A DNA stretch of 64,000 nucleotides. Origin: CALDUY01 sp046350255. GTDB lineage: Bacteria > Planctomycetota > Planctomycetia > Gemmatales > Gemmataceae. Below the pieces are notes generated by a model. That model saw nothing but the letters and a program-made list of their open reading frames with translations, did not search any database and was not told the origin of the DNA. The DNA lies in the NCBI GenBank assembly GCA_046350255.1, contig JAXMAV010000023.1, forward strand, positions 90,825 through 154,824. The letters are read 5' to 3'. Both the position numbers and the translations under genes were made by a program. How positions within the stretch are numbered: position 1 is the stretch's first letter; each line of letters begins with the position of its first letter. Below are positions 8,677 through 17,085 of this stretch, in pieces.

Positions 8677-9900
8677 ATGTCGATGAATGGGACGCAGGCT
8701 GACCCCGCGTCGTGGTTGCTGGCGAAGGGCTTTCGCTTTGCCGGGCTGCACTCCGGCCTCCGCTCCGAGAAGGGCCGCCGTGACCTGGCGGCTGTCCTCA
8801 GCGAACGCCCCGCCTCGGCCGCGGGTGCCTTCACCCAGAACCGCGTGAAAGCTGCCCCGGTGCGCCTCTGTCAGGAACGCCTGCCCGCCGCCGATGCTCG
8901 CGGCCTCGTCGTCTGCTCCGGCAACGCCAATGCCTGCACCGGTCCCCAGGGCCTGGCCGACGCGACGCGCATGGCCGCCCTCGCCGCCCAGGCCGTCGGC
9001 TGCGCCGAGGAGCAGTTCCTCGTCGCCTCCACCGGTGTCATTGGCCGTCTGCTCCCCATGCCTGTGATCGAACCAGGCATCCGTCAGTTGATGCCGCGCG
9101 TGACTGCCACCGCGGAAGGCCTCGACGACTTTGCCCACGCCATTCTCACCACCGACACCGTCACCAAGGTGGCCACCCGCGAGGTGCTGCTGGGCGATGG
9201 CCTGGTGCGCTTCACTGGAGTGGCCAAGGGCGCTGCCATGATCGGCCCGAACCTGGCGACGATGCTGGCCTTCGTCTTCACCGATGCCGCCGTGAATGCC
9301 GACGACCTCCCTGGTTTGGTGCGCCGTGCCGCCATCCAGTCGTTCAACTGCGTGAGCGTCGAGGGCCACACCAGTACCAACGATTCATTGATCGTCCTGG
9401 CCAACGGTGCCGCGGGCGGTCCTCAACTCCGAGGCGACGACCTCGCCCGCTTCGGCTCCGTGCTGTCGGGCGTCTGTGCCGATCTCGCCCGGGCCATCGC
9501 CGCCGACGCCGAGGGCGCCAACCACCTGGTGACCATCGAGGTCGAGGGCCTGCGCGACGAGGCCGACGCCCACCGCGTGGCCAAGACTGTCGCCGAGAGC
9601 GCCCTGGTGAAAACTGCCATCTTCGGCGCCGACCCCAACTGGGGCCGCTTCGTCTCCGCCGCCGGCTACGCCGGCGTTCCCTTCGAGGAAGAACAGCTTT
9701 CACTCTGGCTGGGCGACATGTTGCTCTATCAGCACGGCGTGCCCCAACCTGTGGACCTCGCCACCGCCTCGGCCTATCTTCACCGCGAACGCAACGTCTC
9801 GCTGCGTCTGAAATTCACCCTGGGCAGCGCCCGCTGCACCTTCTGGACCAGCGACCTGACCTATGAATACGTGAAGCTCAACGCCGAGTACACCACCTGA
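8677..9900 (+). CDS. argJ: Bifunctional glutamate N-acetyltransferase/amino-acid acetyltransferase
   Basis: A 407-residue ArgJ (ornithine acetyltransferase). In the cyclic arginine pathway it transfers acetyl from N-acetylornithine to glutamate, and in some species also uses acetyl-CoA. The family self-cleaves before a Thr that becomes the nucleophile; here it is the Thr in GPNLATMLAF (about residue 195), preceded by KGAAMI. Further hallmarks are SVEGHTSTNDS and GADPNWGRF near the C-terminus. The start at 8677 has GGAGA upstream; an in-frame TTG at 8635 would add 14 residues without a Shine-Dalgarno. No other arginine genes are nearby. Whether it is mono- or bifunctional cannot be told from the sequence. 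Confidence 0.95.
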   Translation: MSMNGTQADPASWLLAKGFRFAGLHSGLRSEKGRRDLAAVLSERPASAAGAFTQNRVKAAPVRLCQERLPAADARGLVVCSGNANACTGPQGLADATRMAALAAQAVGCAEEQFLVASTGVIGRLLPMPVIEPGIRQLMPRVTATAEGLDDFAHAILTTDTVTKVATREVLLGDGLVRFTGVAKGAAMIGPNLATMLAFVFTDAAVNADDLPGLVRRAAIQSFNCVSVEGHTSTNDSLIVLANGAAGGPQLRGDDLARFGSVLSGVCADLARAIAADAEGANHLVTIEVEGLRDEADAHRVAKTVAESALVKTAIFGADPNWGRFVSAAGYAGVPFEEEQLSLWLGDMLLYQHGVPQPVDLATASAYLHRERNVSLRLKFTLGSARCTFWTSDLTYEYVKLNAEYTT

Positions 9901-9946
9901 CCCGAGGCCAGGGGCGCGCGTCTCTCCCTCCCTGCCTGGAACCGCC

Positions 9947-11977
9947 ATGAAGCCGTTTCAACCTGCCGACCACCTCCGCTCGCGCACCTTCCTCGCGCTG
10001 CTCGTCGCCCAGTTCCTGGCGGCCTTCAACGACCAGGCCATCCACGCCGCCGCCATGTTCTTCGCCATCAACACCGACACCCTCAGCGAGGCTCGCGCCA
10101 TCTCGCTGATGCCCATCCTCTTCTACGCGCCGTGGGCCATCTTCTGCACCATCGCCGGCTACTGCGCCGACCGCTACAGCAAGCGCGTGGCCCTGATCCT
10201 CTGGAAGATCGTCGAGGTCGGCATCACCCTGCTGGCCCTGGGTGGTTTCTGGCTGGGCCGGCAGGATGGCCACGAGGCGCAGGGCGCCTGGGTCGTCCTC
10301 GCCACCGTTTTCCTCATGGGTATGCACAGCGCCTTCTTCGTCCCCGCCAAGTACGGCGCCATGCCCGAGATTCTCACCCCGCGCATGCTCTCGCGCGGCA
10401 ACGGTGTGCTCGAATCGCTGTCATTCCTCGCCGTCATCCTCGGCACTGTCTTCGGTGGCGCCCTGTCGTTCTGGTTCCGCGGCAGCGAGTACATGATCGG
10501 CCTGATCCTGGTAGGTCTGGCTGTCATCGGCGCGCTTGCCAGCCTGTTCCTCGAACGCATCCCGACCGCCAACCCCGATCGCCCCTTCCCGCGCTACATC
10601 TACCAGCCGCTCTTCAACAACATCCGCCTGCTGTTCACCTCGCGCCCGCTGGTCTTCGCCGTGGTCGGCATCGCCTTTTTCACCTTCCTCGTCGCTTACA
10701 TGCGCGCCGTGGTCTACATGCACGGGCAATCGCAGCTGCCTCCCTGGGACGAGGCCCGCACCAGCTACATCGTCGGGATGGTGGCCCTGGGCATCGGCCT
10801 GGGCAGCCCCCTGGTGGGCTATCTCTCCGGAGGCAAGGTCGAGGTCGGCCTCGTCCCCCTCGGCGCGATCGGCATGATCCTCGCCACCTCGGTCGCGGCC
10901 TTCACCCTGCACCAGGTCCCGGTGCTGGTCGCCTGCATCATCCTCATCGGCTTCTTCACCGGCTTCTACCTCGTGCCCCTGTTCTCGCTCCTGCAGCATC
11001 GCGCCCCCAAGACGAGCAAGGGCGACGCCATTGCCACCAGCAACTTCATCAACATCTCCGGGGCCATCGCCGCCTCGCTGGTCTTCGCTGCGATTAACTG
11101 GGCGGCCATTCGCACCGGCTTCACTCCCTCGCTACCCGTCGAGGGGCCCCCGGTCGTCGGCATGCTCACCGCCGATCCGGAGTACCACGACGGTCATCCG
11201 CACCGCGTGGTGATCGACGACGAGACCACCTTCACCGCCAACGAGAAGGGGCCGCAATACGTCTTCCTGAAGGTGGACCAGGGGCTGGCCGCCGGTGCCA
11301 TCGTGGCGGCGCAGACCTTCCGTGAGGGCCAGGTCACCTATGTCCGAGTGCAGCTGGCCGACCGGCCCCTCGAACCGATCTACAACAAGCAGGATCTCCC
11401 CGCCTTGCTCTTCCTCAGCGCTGGCGGCATGACCTTCCTCGTGCTCGGCGTCCTGTGGTGGCTCTTACCCGACGTCTTCCAGCGTGCCCGTGTGTGGCTC
11501 GCCACCCGGTTCCATCAGCATCTCGAGGTCGCCGGCCTGCTACGCTTGCCCGGGCACGGTCCCGTGGTGCTGGTGACCGACGCCCCTGACGCCCGCCGCG
11601 CCCGGACCGTCCACACCGCAACCGACCGGGTGGTGCACTTCCTCCAGACCGACGACCCCGCAGCCGACCCCGAGGAAACGCTGGTGGCTGGCCGACGCAT
11701 CCTCAAGCGCGGCGGCATTGTCGGCGTCCGGCTCGACGGCACCGCAGCCGTATCCCTGCTGGAAGGCTTGCAACGCGACGAACTCGCCCCCATGCTGCCA
11801 GTCCATTACGGCGAGAGGACCCACAACGGACGGCTGGAAGTCTACGTCATCGCCGGGTCGCTCCTGGCCCCGGCCACCCCCACCGACCTGGTGAGGGAGG
11901 AACTGGACCGTCTACGTCATGATCTCGACCATCGCCTGGCCAACCATCAGCCGCTGGAGCATTCCGAGCCGCACTGA
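9947..11977 (+). CDS. MFS transporter, LplT-like, with degenerate acyltransferase-like C-terminus
   Basis: A 676-residue protein. The first 510 or so residues are a major facilitator with about 12 helices (FLALLVAQFLAAFNDQAIH at the start, GYCADRYSKRVAL as loop 2-3 motif), resembling the lysophospholipid transporter LplT. A loop of about 80 residues between the last helix pairs contains a beta-rich insertion (MLTADPEYHDGHPHRVVIDDE). The soluble tail after residue 525 (LPGHGPVVLVTD..., RRILKRGGIVGVRLDG, MLPVHYGE) resembles the acyltransferase half of LplT-Aas fusions, but I see no HxxxxD catalytic motif. The natural reading is a lysophospholipid or related lipid flippase whose fused enzyme domain has lost activity; the acyltransferase relation is inference. 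Confidence 0.75.
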   Translation: MKPFQPADHLRSRTFLALLVAQFLAAFNDQAIHAAAMFFAINTDTLSEARAISLMPILFYAPWAIFCTIAGYCADRYSKRVALILWKIVEVGITLLALGGFWLGRQDGHEAQGAWVVLATVFLMGMHSAFFVPAKYGAMPEILTPRMLSRGNGVLESLSFLAVILGTVFGGALSFWFRGSEYMIGLILVGLAVIGALASLFLERIPTANPDRPFPRYIYQPLFNNIRLLFTSRPLVFAVVGIAFFTFLVAYMRAVVYMHGQSQLPPWDEARTSYIVGMVALGIGLGSPLVGYLSGGKVEVGLVPLGAIGMILATSVAAFTLHQVPVLVACIILIGFFTGFYLVPLFSLLQHRAPKTSKGDAIATSNFINISGAIAASLVFAAINWAAIRTGFTPSLPVEGPPVVGMLTADPEYHDGHPHRVVIDDETTFTANEKGPQYVFLKVDQGLAAGAIVAAQTFREGQVTYVRVQLADRPLEPIYNKQDLPALLFLSAGGMTFLVLGVLWWLLPDVFQRARVWLATRFHQHLEVAGLLRLPGHGPVVLVTDAPDARRARTVHTATDRVVHFLQTDDPAADPEETLVAGRRILKRGGIVGVRLDGTAAVSLLEGLQRDELAPMLPVHYGERTHNGRLEVYVIAGSLLAPATPTDLVREELDRLRHDLDHRLANHQPLEHSEPH

Positions 11978-11992
11978 CAACCGGCCGTCCTC

Positions 11993-13318
11993 TCAGAGGA
12001 TGAACTTGCTCAGGTCTTCCTTCTGCAGGATGGCGTCGAGCCGCGAGCGCACATAGCCGCCATCGATGCGCACATGCGGCGAGGTGACCTCCGGCGCATC
12101 GTAGCTCACCTCCTCGACCACGCGTTCGAGGATGGTGTGCAGCCGCCGCGCCCCGATGTTCTGCGTGGTGCTGTTGACCTCGTGAGCAATGTCGGCGATG
12201 GCCTGCAGCCCCTCCGACGTGAACTCCAGCGTCACTCCTTCGGTCTGCAGCAGCTCGACATACTGCCGCGTCAGCGAATGCCGCGGCTCAGTGAGAATCC
12301 GCAGGAAATCCTCGCGCGTCAGGTCGCTCAGCTCGACCCGGATAGGGAAGCGCCCTTGCAGCTCGGGCATGAGGTCCGACGGCCGCGCGATGTGGAACGC
12401 CCCGGCGGCGATGAACAGGATGTGGTCGGTGCGCACCGGCCCATGCTTGGTGTTGATCGTCGTCCCCTCGACGATCGGCAGCAGGTCGCGCTGGACGCCC
12501 TGACGCGACACGTCAGGTCCCTGGGTGGCCTGCGCACCACACAGCTTGTCCAGCTCGTCGAGAAACACGATCCCCTGGTTCTCCACCAGTTCAATCGCCT
12601 TCTCTGCCACCACTTGCCGGTCGATCAGCCCCTCGGATTCCTGCTCGAGCAGCACGCGGCGTGCTTCGCGGATGGTCATCTGCCGGCTCTTGCTCTGCCG
12701 GGGCATGATCTTCTCGAACATGCTCTGAAAATCCACGTCCATCTGCTCCATCCCGAGGTTGGAGAAGATCTGTACCGGGGCGGTGCGCTGTTCGAGGTTG
12801 ATCTCGACCTGTCGCTCTTCCAGCTCGCCTGCCTCCAGACGCGCCTTCATCTTCTCGCGCGTGCGGCGATGGCGCTCGTTGGCTTCCTGGTCTTCCTCGT
12901 CCCACTCCGACGAGCCGGGCAGCAGCAGGTCGAGCAGCCGCTCGGTGACGCGCTCGCGCGCTTCCGTCTCCACCTGCTTGCGCTGTTCCTGCTTGACCAG
13001 ACCGATGCCGATCTCCACCAGGTCGCGAATCATGCTTTCGACGTCGCGACCGACGTAGCCCACCTCGGTGTACTTGGTGGCTTCCACCTTGAGGAACGGC
13101 GCCCCGACCAGCTGGGCCAGCCGCCGTGCAATCTCGGTTTTGCCCACCCCCGTGGGACCAATCATGATGATGTTCTTGGGGGTGACGTCCTTGCGCAGGT
13201 CGGGGGGTAACTGCTGGCGACGCCAGCGGTTGCGAATGGCGACAGCGACCGCCTTCTTGGCGGCCATCTGCCCGACGATGTGCCGGTCCAGTTCCTCGAC
13301 AATCTGCCGCGGCGTCAC
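11993..13318 (-). CDS. hslU: HslU, ATPase subunit of the HslUV protease
   Basis: 441 residues, the usual size. AAA+ unfoldase with Walker A GPTGVGKTE (about residues 50-58), the HslU hallmark KYTEVGYVGRDVESMIRDLVE (GYVG pore loop), an intermediate domain rich in charged helices, Walker B FLDELDKL and the C-terminal ending EDLSKFIL that inserts into HslV. The start is GTG at 13316-13318 with CAGGAG seven bases upstream; the longer open frame runs into hslV and is not used. It lies 16 bases downstream of hslV in the same direction, so the two form an operon and a cytoplasmic ATP-dependent protease. Confidence 0.96.
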   Translation of the reverse strand: MTPRQIVEELDRHIVGQMAAKKAVAVAIRNRWRRQQLPPDLRKDVTPKNIIMIGPTGVGKTEIARRLAQLVGAPFLKVEATKYTEVGYVGRDVESMIRDLVEIGIGLVKQEQRKQVETEARERVTERLLDLLLPGSSEWDEEDQEANERHRRTREKMKARLEAGELEERQVEINLEQRTAPVQIFSNLGMEQMDVDFQSMFEKIMPRQSKSRQMTIREARRVLLEQESEGLIDRQVVAEKAIELVENQGIVFLDELDKLCGAQATQGPDVSRQGVQRDLLPIVEGTTINTKHGPVRTDHILFIAAGAFHIARPSDLMPELQGRFPIRVELSDLTREDFLRILTEPRHSLTRQYVELLQTEGVTLEFTSEGLQAIADIAHEVNSTTQNIGARRLHTILERVVEEVSYDAPEVTSPHVRIDGGYVRSRLDAILQKEDLSKFIL

Positions 13319-13334
13319 GATGCAACTCCTGAGC

Positions 13335-13868
13335 TTACAGCTCCTCGACAGCGATATGGCGGTTAGTATAGATGCACAGGTCGGCGGCGATCTCCAGCGA
13401 GGCGCGGGCGATCTGGGCAGCCGAGAGTTCGGTGTGTTGCGCCAGCGCTCGGGCAGCAGCCAGGGCGAACGACCCCCCCGAACCGATGGCCGCCAGCCCA
13501 TCGGTCGGCTGAATCACATCGCCGGTGCCGGAAAGAATCAGCAGGTGCTCCCGGTCGGCCACGATCAACATGGCCTCCAACCGGCGCAGTACGCGATCGG
13601 TGCGCCAGTCCCGGGCCAGTTCGGCCGCGGCCCGTGCCACGTTGCCCTGAAAATCCTTCAGCCGGGCCTCGAACCGTTCCAGGAGCGCGAAGGCGTCGGC
13701 CGCCGACCCGGCGAACCCGGCCAGCACCTTGCCCCCGTGCAGACGCCGCAGCTTCTGCGCGTCTGCCTTGAACACAACTTGCCCCAGCGTGACCTGGCCA
13801 TCGCCAGCGAGGGCCACGGTCCCTCCCCGGCGGACAGCGACGATGGTGGTGGCATGCAATTGCGGCAC
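13335..13868 (-). CDS. hslV: HslV, proteolytic subunit of the HslUV protease
   Basis: A 177-residue N-terminal-nucleophile peptidase. The short propeptide MPQLHA precedes the catalytic Thr of TTIVAVRRGG; VALAGDGQVTLG and GKVLAGFAGSAADAFAL follow as in the family. The start is GTG at 13866-13868 with GGGGAGG six bases upstream, giving the normal short propeptide. An alternative GTG at 13895 has its own AGGAGG and would lengthen the propeptide to 15 residues. First gene of the hslVU operon, divergent from the TPM cluster. Confidence 0.94.
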   Translation of the reverse strand: MPQLHATTIVAVRRGGTVALAGDGQVTLGQVVFKADAQKLRRLHGGKVLAGFAGSAADAFALLERFEARLKDFQGNVARAAAELARDWRTDRVLRRLEAMLIVADREHLLILSGTGDVIQPTDGLAAIGSGGSFALAAARALAQHTELSAAQIARASLEIAADLCIYTNRHIAVEEL

Positions 13869-13905
13869 AGATTCCTCCCCAGGGAGCCAACCCACTTCTC
13901 CTCCT

Positions 13906-13948
13906 GATAATATTACATAAGGTCGGGCGAACTAACTGCCCGGACCTT
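13906..13948. promoter_or_regulatory. Divergent AT-rich promoter region and leader hairpin (hslV / TPM cluster)
   Basis: An AT-rich stretch between the divergent genes contains GATAAT (13906-13911, plus strand), a good -10 for the TPM cluster. Immediately after it is a hairpin: 13919-13928 pairs with 13938-13948 with one bulge. The hairpin would lie at the 5' end of the TPM transcript. No clear -35 was seen. Confidence 0.4.
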
Positions 13949-13982
13949 CACAACCAAGACTTCCTGGAAGAAGGGGGTGCAT

Positions 13983-14501
13983 ATGCGGCAAGGGTTGCGC
14001 GTTGGAATGCTGATCGGCCTGGCTACCGCCCTGATGGCGGCCAGCACTGCCTGGGCGATCTATCCCCCAGCGATCCGTGACGAGGGCAAATTCTTCACCA
14101 AGGAAGGTCTCGACAAGGCGAATCTCAAGATTCGCGAGCTGTATGAGAAGTACAAGAAGGACGTGGTCGTCGAGACGCTGCCGGCACTGACCGCCGACCA
14201 GGCCAAGAAGATGGATGAGGACGGCAAAGGGAAGTACTTCGCGAAGTTGGCTCGCGATACCTCGGTCAAGATGGGTCTCAATGGCATCTACATCCTCGTC
14301 GTCAAGAAGCCGCAACACTTGCAGGTCCACATGGACCCGGACACGCAGAAGAAGCTGTTCACCGCGGGCGACCGCAAGATCTTGATTGAGAAACTCATCG
14401 GGCAGTTCAAGGACGATCAGTTCGACGCCGGGCTGCTCGAGGGGTTGACCGCAATCGAGGCAGCGCTGAAAGCCAACTCGGCCAACGCTGCCAAAAAGTA
14501 A
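13983..14501 (+). CDS. Secreted TPM-domain protein, paralogue 1
   Basis: 172 residues: a signal peptide (MRQGLRVGMLIGLATALMAASTAWA) followed by a single TPM-type domain (TLP18.3/Psb32/MOLO-1 fold), recognisable from RDEGKFFTKEGLDKAN at its start, KDVVVETL and GLNGIYILVVKKPQHLQVHM. There is no membrane anchor. ATG 13983 is chosen because the purine-rich AGAAGGGGG precedes it and the signal peptide follows; an in-frame GTG two codons earlier adds nothing. It is followed 34 bases later by a second TPM gene and then a third, so the three are likely tandem duplicates. TPM domains in characterised proteins serve in photosystem repair or as phosphatase-like folds; the role here is unknown. Confidence 0.85.
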   Translation: MRQGLRVGMLIGLATALMAASTAWAIYPPAIRDEGKFFTKEGLDKANLKIRELYEKYKKDVVVETLPALTADQAKKMDEDGKGKYFAKLARDTSVKMGLNGIYILVVKKPQHLQVHMDPDTQKKLFTAGDRKILIEKLIGQFKDDQFDAGLLEGLTAIEAALKANSANAAKK

Positions 14502-14535
14502 CCCAGCTACCTCCACCTTCAGGAGACAACCACCC

Positions 14536-15735
14536 ATGTATATCTCGCCTCGCTGGTTCGCCCTGCCGTTGCTGCTGCTCGGCGGCCTGGGGTTGCTGAC
14601 CCCGACAATGGTCGGGGCGGCCGGCCCTCCCGATGGCTTCCGCATCCGGGATGACGGCAAATTCTTCAGCAAGGAAGCCCTCGAAAAGGCCGAGGCCGTC
14701 ATCTCGGCGATCAAAAAGGAGTTCCGCCAGGATCTCCTGATCGAGACATTCGCCGGCCTCCCCGAGAACCTGAAGTCGCGCTACAACGACAAGGACAAAA
14801 AGGCCTTCTTCGAGTCCTGGGCGCGCGAGCGCTACAACCGTGAGGGCGTCTCTGGCCTGTCCATTCTCCTTTGCAAGCAGCCCAGGTATCTCCAGGTCGA
14901 GGTCGGCAAGGAGACCGAGAAGCGCGCCTTCACGAACGCCAACCGGGAGCAGCTCTTCAAGGTCATCACCGACCACTTCAAGCAGGACGAGTTCGACCAG
15001 GGCCTTCTGGCCGGGGTCAGCTACGTTCTCGAGACCTTCGGGAAAACCGTGGGTAAGGCCGGCCCTGTGCCCGTGGGAACCAAGGTGACTCGCACCGATA
15101 AAACCACCGAGGTCGCCCAGGCTGTCCATGTCATGGGCCCGCTGGGCTGGATCTGCATCGGCCTGGCCGTGCTGATGGTCCTGTGGGTGGTGGTCGGCCT
15201 GTTCCGCGCCATGACCGGTGGTGGTCAGCAGGCTGCGGGCGGTTACCCGGCCCAGTATGGCCGTGGTGGTCCGCCCCCGGGCAACTATGGTCCAGGTGGC
15301 CCGCCTCCGGGCTACATTCCTCCTCCCGGATACGGCCAGCCGGCCTCGGGTGGTGGTGGCTTCCTCAAGGGCATGCTCGGCGGCATGCTTGGCGGCGCTG
15401 CGGGCATGTGGGCCTACGATCAGTTCTTCCGCGGCGGCTCCGGTCCCAGCATGACCCCGCCGGCCTACGGTGGCGGCACCTCGCCCACCTATGGCGCTCC
15501 CGATAACTCCGCGGGTGGTGGCACCGGCGGCGACTGGGGCGGCGGTGGTGGCAGCGCTGACACCGGTGGCGGCGACTGGGGTGGCGGCGGCAGCGCTGAC
15601 ACCGGCGGTGGCGACTGGGGCGGCGGCGGTGGCGACACCGGCGGTGGTGGCGACTGGGGTGGTGGCGGTGGCGACTCCGGTGGCGGCGACTGGGGTGGCG
15701 GCGGCGACTCCGGTGGCGGCGGCGGCGACTGGTAA
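14536..15735 (+). CDS. TPM-domain membrane protein with Gly-Asp-Trp repeat tail, paralogue 2
   Basis: 399 residues. A signal peptide (about 1-28) leads to a TPM domain (RDDGKFFSKEALEKAEAVI to about residue 175), a membrane helix (about 203-225, ICIGLAVLMVLWVVVGLF), a Gly/Pro-rich segment (YGRGGPPPGNYGPGG) and a second hydrophobic glycine-rich stretch (FLKGMLGGMLGGAAGMWAYDQFF). The last 70 residues consist of GGGDWGGGG repeats ending GDW at the C-terminus. The architecture resembles TPM proteins of the YgcG type, which also end in Gly-rich tails. A hairpin follows the gene. Probably an envelope protein with its TPM domain outside the cytoplasm. Confidence 0.85.
   Translation: MYISPRWFALPLLLLGGLGLLTPTMVGAAGPPDGFRIRDDGKFFSKEALEKAEAVISAIKKEFRQDLLIETFAGLPENLKSRYNDKDKKAFFESWARERYNREGVSGLSILLCKQPRYLQVEVGKETEKRAFTNANREQLFKVITDHFKQDEFDQGLLAGVSYVLETFGKTVGKAGPVPVGTKVTRTDKTTEVAQAVHVMGPLGWICIGLAVLMVLWVVVGLFRAMTGGGQQAAGGYPAQYGRGGPPPGNYGPGGPPPGYIPPPGYGQPASGGGGFLKGMLGGMLGGAAGMWAYDQFFRGGSGPSMTPPAYGGGTSPTYGAPDNSAGGGTGGDWGGGGGSADTGGGDWGGGGSADTGGGDWGGGGGDTGGGGDWGGGGGDSGGGDWGGGGDSGGGGGDW
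15527..15735 (+). repeat. Tandem codon repeat encoding Gly-rich GDW units
   Basis: Irregular tandem units of about 36-45 bases, each encoding one GGDWGGGG-type motif with spacer SADTG, DTG or DSG. Six GDW triplets occur before the stop. Repeats of this kind change length easily by slippage, so the unit number may vary among strains. Confidence 0.8.
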
Positions 15736-15757
15736 CCGTTCCCCTCTCTTTCCTTGC

Positions 15758-15786
15758 GAGTGCCAGGGGGCCTGACCCCGGCACTC
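15758..15786 (+). terminator. Hairpin between TPM paralogues 2 and 3
   Basis: Bases 15758-15769 (gagtgccagggg) pair with 15776-15786 (ccccggcactc), with one bulged base and a short loop, followed by a pyrimidine-rich run. It could terminate or attenuate transcription into the third TPM gene. It also resembles dispersed REP-like palindromes, but no second copy was noticed in this window. Confidence 0.55.
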
Positions 15787-15808
15787 GCTTTCTCACTCGG
15801 AGCCTGGC

Positions 15809-16609
15809 ATGGTGACCTTCTCTCCGCTGCTGCTCGTCTTTGCCGTCGCGGCTGCTCCGGAGCCTGCCGCGCCTCCCGTCTTTCTTGATCGCGAACACCT
15901 TTTCGGCCCCGAGGCCATCGAACGGGTCACCCAGGTCGCCGAGGACCTGCGCGAGCAGCACGGCGTTGGCCTCGTCGTCGAAACCATGGCCGCGGCCCCG
16001 AACCTGTCCCCCGACAAGGTCCGCACGATGAAATCCCGGGCCGTCATCCAGGCTCTTCGCGATGAGGCCCAGAACCGCGCCGACGAACTGGGTGTCCGGG
16101 GGCTGTACGTCCTCATCACCCAGGAGCCCCGCCACGTCACTGTCATCGCCTACCCTGCCGACCGCGAACGCGACTGGGAAACCTCCGATCACAAGCGCGA
16201 AAAGCTGCGCAAGGCGCTCTCGCAGATGGATCGCCACGATCCCGACCGCACCCTCGTCCGCGCCATCGAGGAGTTTCGCGGATCGCTGGGCGAACCCAAA
16301 CGCCCCTCGCCGATGGACCTGCTTCCCCCCCTGATCGTCTGCGGCGGGCTGCTCGCCCTGTGGCTGGTGCTGCTCCTCCTCCGCCGACAGTTGGCGCGCA
16401 ACGACCGCCCCCTGGCCACCTACCAGCCCGCCATGCTCGGTAACATCTTCGGCGTGCCTGCCGGCTTCTGGATCTACGACCGCCTGTTCGCCAGCGAGCG
16501 TCCCCTGACCGTGCCTGCTTCCATGCACCCCGTGCCCCACGATGCCGATTCCGCCCCGGGTGAGGGAGTACTGCCGGAATCGGGCGGCCCAGGCGAGGGA
16601 GTGTCATGA
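15809..16609 (+). CDS. TPM-domain membrane protein, paralogue 3
   Basis: 266 residues: a short signal peptide (MVTFSPLLLVFAVAAAPEP), a TPM-like domain with LDREHLFGPEAIERVTQVAEDL and GVRGLYVLITQEPRHVTVIAY, then a membrane helix near residues 170-190 (LLPPLIVCGGLLALWLVLLLL) and a glycine-containing hydrophobic segment (MLGNIFGVPAGFWIYDRLF) matching the one in paralogue 2 (GMLGGAAGMWAYDQFF). It is shorter than paralogue 2 and lacks the GDW tail. Its stop overlaps the start of the HIT gene by four bases (ATGA), so it is co-translated with HIT and hemC. Confidence 0.82.
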   Translation: MVTFSPLLLVFAVAAAPEPAAPPVFLDREHLFGPEAIERVTQVAEDLREQHGVGLVVETMAAAPNLSPDKVRTMKSRAVIQALRDEAQNRADELGVRGLYVLITQEPRHVTVIAYPADRERDWETSDHKREKLRKALSQMDRHDPDRTLVRAIEEFRGSLGEPKRPSPMDLLPPLIVCGGLLALWLVLLLLRRQLARNDRPLATYQPAMLGNIFGVPAGFWIYDRLFASERPLTVPASMHPVPHDADSAPGEGVLPESGGPGEGVS

Positions 16610-17085
16610 GCGATTCTGCCTGTCCGTTTTGTCGCAAGCTGGCCGGCCAGGATCCCTGGAGCGCCGAAGGCGTCCTCTGGGAGTTTCCCCACAGCGTCGC
16701 TGTACTCGGACCCTGGCAGTGGTATCACGGCTACTGCGTCGTGGTGGCCCGCTGTCACGCGCGCGAGCTGTTCGATCTGCCCGACGACACTCGTCGCGCC
16801 TACCTCGACGAGATTACTCTCGTGGCCCGCGCCATCCACACTGCCTGGCAGCCGATCAAGATGAACTACGAACTTCTGGGCAACCAGGTGCCTCACCTGC
16901 ATTGCCATCTCTTCCCTCGCTACGCCCACGACCCCGCCCGGTTGGCCCCCGTCTGGCTGGCGCTCGATGCTGCCGAGCGCGATCCGGCTCGCCGTCAGCA
17001 GCTGGAGACGGGGCCGATCTCCCGCGACGAATCCGCTCGTCGGCTGCGTGAGGTGTTGACGACGTTGGGAGCTCCCCGAGCATGA
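16606..17085 (+). CDS. HIT family hydrolase
   Basis: 159 residues. Starts ACPFCRKLAGQDPW, with the paired Cys common in HIT proteins, and has the histidine triad HLHCHLFP (about residues 104-111), the nucleotide-hydrolase active site. Family members cleave AMP or ADP from nucleotide conjugates or Ap4A-like dinucleotides; the substrate here is undetermined. Translationally coupled on both sides: ATG overlaps the TPM stop, and its own stop overlaps the hemC start. Confidence 0.9.
   Translation: MSDSACPFCRKLAGQDPWSAEGVLWEFPHSVAVLGPWQWYHGYCVVVARCHARELFDLPDDTRRAYLDEITLVARAIHTAWQPIKMNYELLGNQVPHLHCHLFPRYAHDPARLAPVWLALDAAERDPARRQQLETGPISRDESARRLREVLTTLGAPRA

Noticed and set aside
5847..8834. A 995-codon open frame on the minus strand opposite the prenyltransferase/DUF4159 gene and beyond
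   Set aside because: It is antisense to a gene with signal peptide and recognisable domains, has Gly/Ala/Val-rich low-complexity content, and results from GC-rich codon bias.
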